Assembly (NCBI RefSeq): GCF_030409305.1
Contig: NZ_JAUFPQ010000009.1
Location: forward strand, 124,001 to 188,000
From: Halomonas maura
Lineage (GTDB): Bacteria; Pseudomonadota; Gammaproteobacteria; Pseudomonadales; Halomonadaceae
Direction: 5' to 3'
DNA: 64,000 bases
The translations under genes were made by a program, and so were the position numbers. Positions 63,363 through 64,000 of this stretch are shown in pieces. The notes beneath the pieces were generated by a model, which made no database searches, was not told where the DNA came from, and saw only the letters and a program-made list of their open reading frames with translations. Position 1 is the first letter of the stretch. Every line of letters begins with the position of its first letter.

Positions 63363-63447
63363 ACCCAAGGCTCCAAACCCCAAACTCTATACTCCGAACC
63401 CAAAACCCCATGCCCCAAACCCAAAACCCCATGCCCTCAACCAAACT
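63363..63447. repeat. 21-bp low-complexity repeat between the permease and flippase genes
   Basis: Sequence built from CCCAAAC/CCCAAAA/CCCCATG-like heptamers. The 21-bp unit AACCCAAAACCCCATGCCCC-A occurs twice in tandem (63398-63439). The opposite strand is G/T-rich, like the 45306 tract. No ribosome-binding site is visible for the following gene. Confidence 0.65.
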
Positions 63448-64000
63448 ATGCTAACCAAGCTCACCCACCGCCTTAAGGGCGACCTGATTCTCCCCCTGGC
63501 CCGCACCTTTATCGCCCGTGGCATCGCCGCCTTGGGGGGGCTTCTGCTGGTGATGGTGCTCGGCCAGCTCTATGGCCCGGCGGGCGTCGGTATCTTCGCC
63601 CTGGCTCAGAGCGTCTACCTAGGGGCTGGTATCCTGGCCCGCTACGGCATGAACAACTCTCTGATGCGCTTTGTGGGGGAAAACCACACATCTATCGCAA
63701 TCAAGATCTACCTGCGATGGGCCATCAACAAGTCGTTGGTATTGAGCGTGGCAGCGGCGGTCGTCGTCTACCTGCTAAGTGGCAAGCTGGCGCAATGGTT
63801 CGATGCCCCGCGACTCGTGGAGGTCATGCCCGGCATCACCTTGGCCATACCAGCCTTCACCGTAGCCTTTGTCCTGGGCGGTTTCATGAAGGGCATCCGT
63901 AGGCCTGCCACCGCCTGTCTCCTAGAAAACGGCAGTATCATGTTGATTGCCACTGGGCTTGTGTGGGTACTGGAAAGGTCAACATTGCTAGGCATTGCCA
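63448..64000 (+). CDS. Wzx-like polysaccharide flippase (5' part, runs off the window)
   Basis: Open frame from ATG at 63448 to the window edge, 184 codons visible. It begins MLTKLTHRLKGDLILPLART and continues with hydrophobic helices (ARGIAALGGLLLVMVLGQLY; VLSVAAAVVVYLLSGKLA; PGITLAIPAFTVAFVLGGFM), the pattern of the MATE/MOP-type oligosaccharide flippases that move lipid-linked repeat units. GPAGVGIFALAQSVY is the typical first-loop motif. It is the next step after wza-wzb-wzc. The C-terminal part is missing from the window. Confidence 0.8.
   Translation, partial: MLTKLTHRLKGDLILPLARTFIARGIAALGGLLLVMVLGQLYGPAGVGIFALAQSVYLGAGILARYGMNNSLMRFVGENHTSIAIKIYLRWAINKSLVLSVAAAVVVYLLSGKLAQWFDAPRLVEVMPGITLAIPAFTVAFVLGGFMKGIRRPATACLLENGSIMLIATGLVWVLERSTLLGIA

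Overview
The window is GC-rich, densely coded DNA from a gammaproteobacterium, most likely a halophile of the Halomonadaceae (Halomonas-like). This is an inference from gene content: an ectoine-type (EhuB-like) binding protein, a phasin, the GlpSTPQV glycerol importer, a yjbEFGH plus wza-wzb-wzc exopolysaccharide locus, and an adjacent lexA/psrA pair. Most of it looks like core chromosome, with three accessory patches near 16.6-19.9 kb, 30.0-30.9 kb and 48-53.2 kb.

Layout. 0.3-5 kb: ehuB-like gene, small lipoprotein, phasin, fumC, membrane-anchored EEP-family protein. 5-6.3 kb: glpR with a glpD remnant. 6.6-8.7 kb: twin tRNA-Val genes, an alpha/beta hydrolase, msrC and short palindromic intergenic elements. 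8.7-11.6 kb: metNIQ behind a SAM-II-type riboswitch and terminator. 11.8-16.4 kb: ribE, then nucleobase salvage (NCS2 permease, apt, gpt), ung and upp. 16.6-19.9 kb: an AbiEi-type antitoxin with a broken toxin, then a SoxR-controlled flavin reductase/arylamine N-acetyltransferase operon facing soxR. 20-28.2 kb: glycerol ABC importer glpSTPQ-DUF2160-glpV, then glpD. 28.5-31.6 kb: uraA, a second antitoxin with truncated toxin, and an XRE-cupin regulator. 31.8-36.5 kb: molybdenum cofactor operon mobA-mobB-moeA-moaC/moaD fusion-moaE-moaA. 36.8-43.8 kb: short H-NS-like protein, RNase J-like enzyme, purU, membrane proteins, dinB, lexA, psrA. 44-48 kb: pilC, pilB and divergent pilA. 48-53.2 kb: REP repeats, HepT/MntA module, RAYT transposase, small Tat-signal protein, orphan phage tail-spike gene and prophage debris. 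53.2-64 kb: divergent exopolysaccharide operons (yjbEFGH leftward; wza-wzb-wzc rightward behind an RfaH ops element), a SLC13-type permease and the start of a Wzx-like flippase.

How the parts fit. Glycerol import, oxidation (glpD) and control (glpR) are split over 22 kb but tied together by two matching GlpR-type operators (near 6.3 and 20.1 kb). Methionine import appears to be switched off by S-adenosylmethionine. A SoxR box inside a 19-bp-spacer promoter puts a flavin reductase and an unusual N-acetyltransferase fusion under redox control, which suggests a reduce-then-acetylate detoxification cassette. Three nucleotidyltransferase-type toxin-antitoxin modules are present. Two keep an intact antitoxin beside a ruined toxin. 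In the third, the HepT toxin has His in place of the tyrosine that its partner normally modifies. Frames and starts were judged by reading only; no database search was run.
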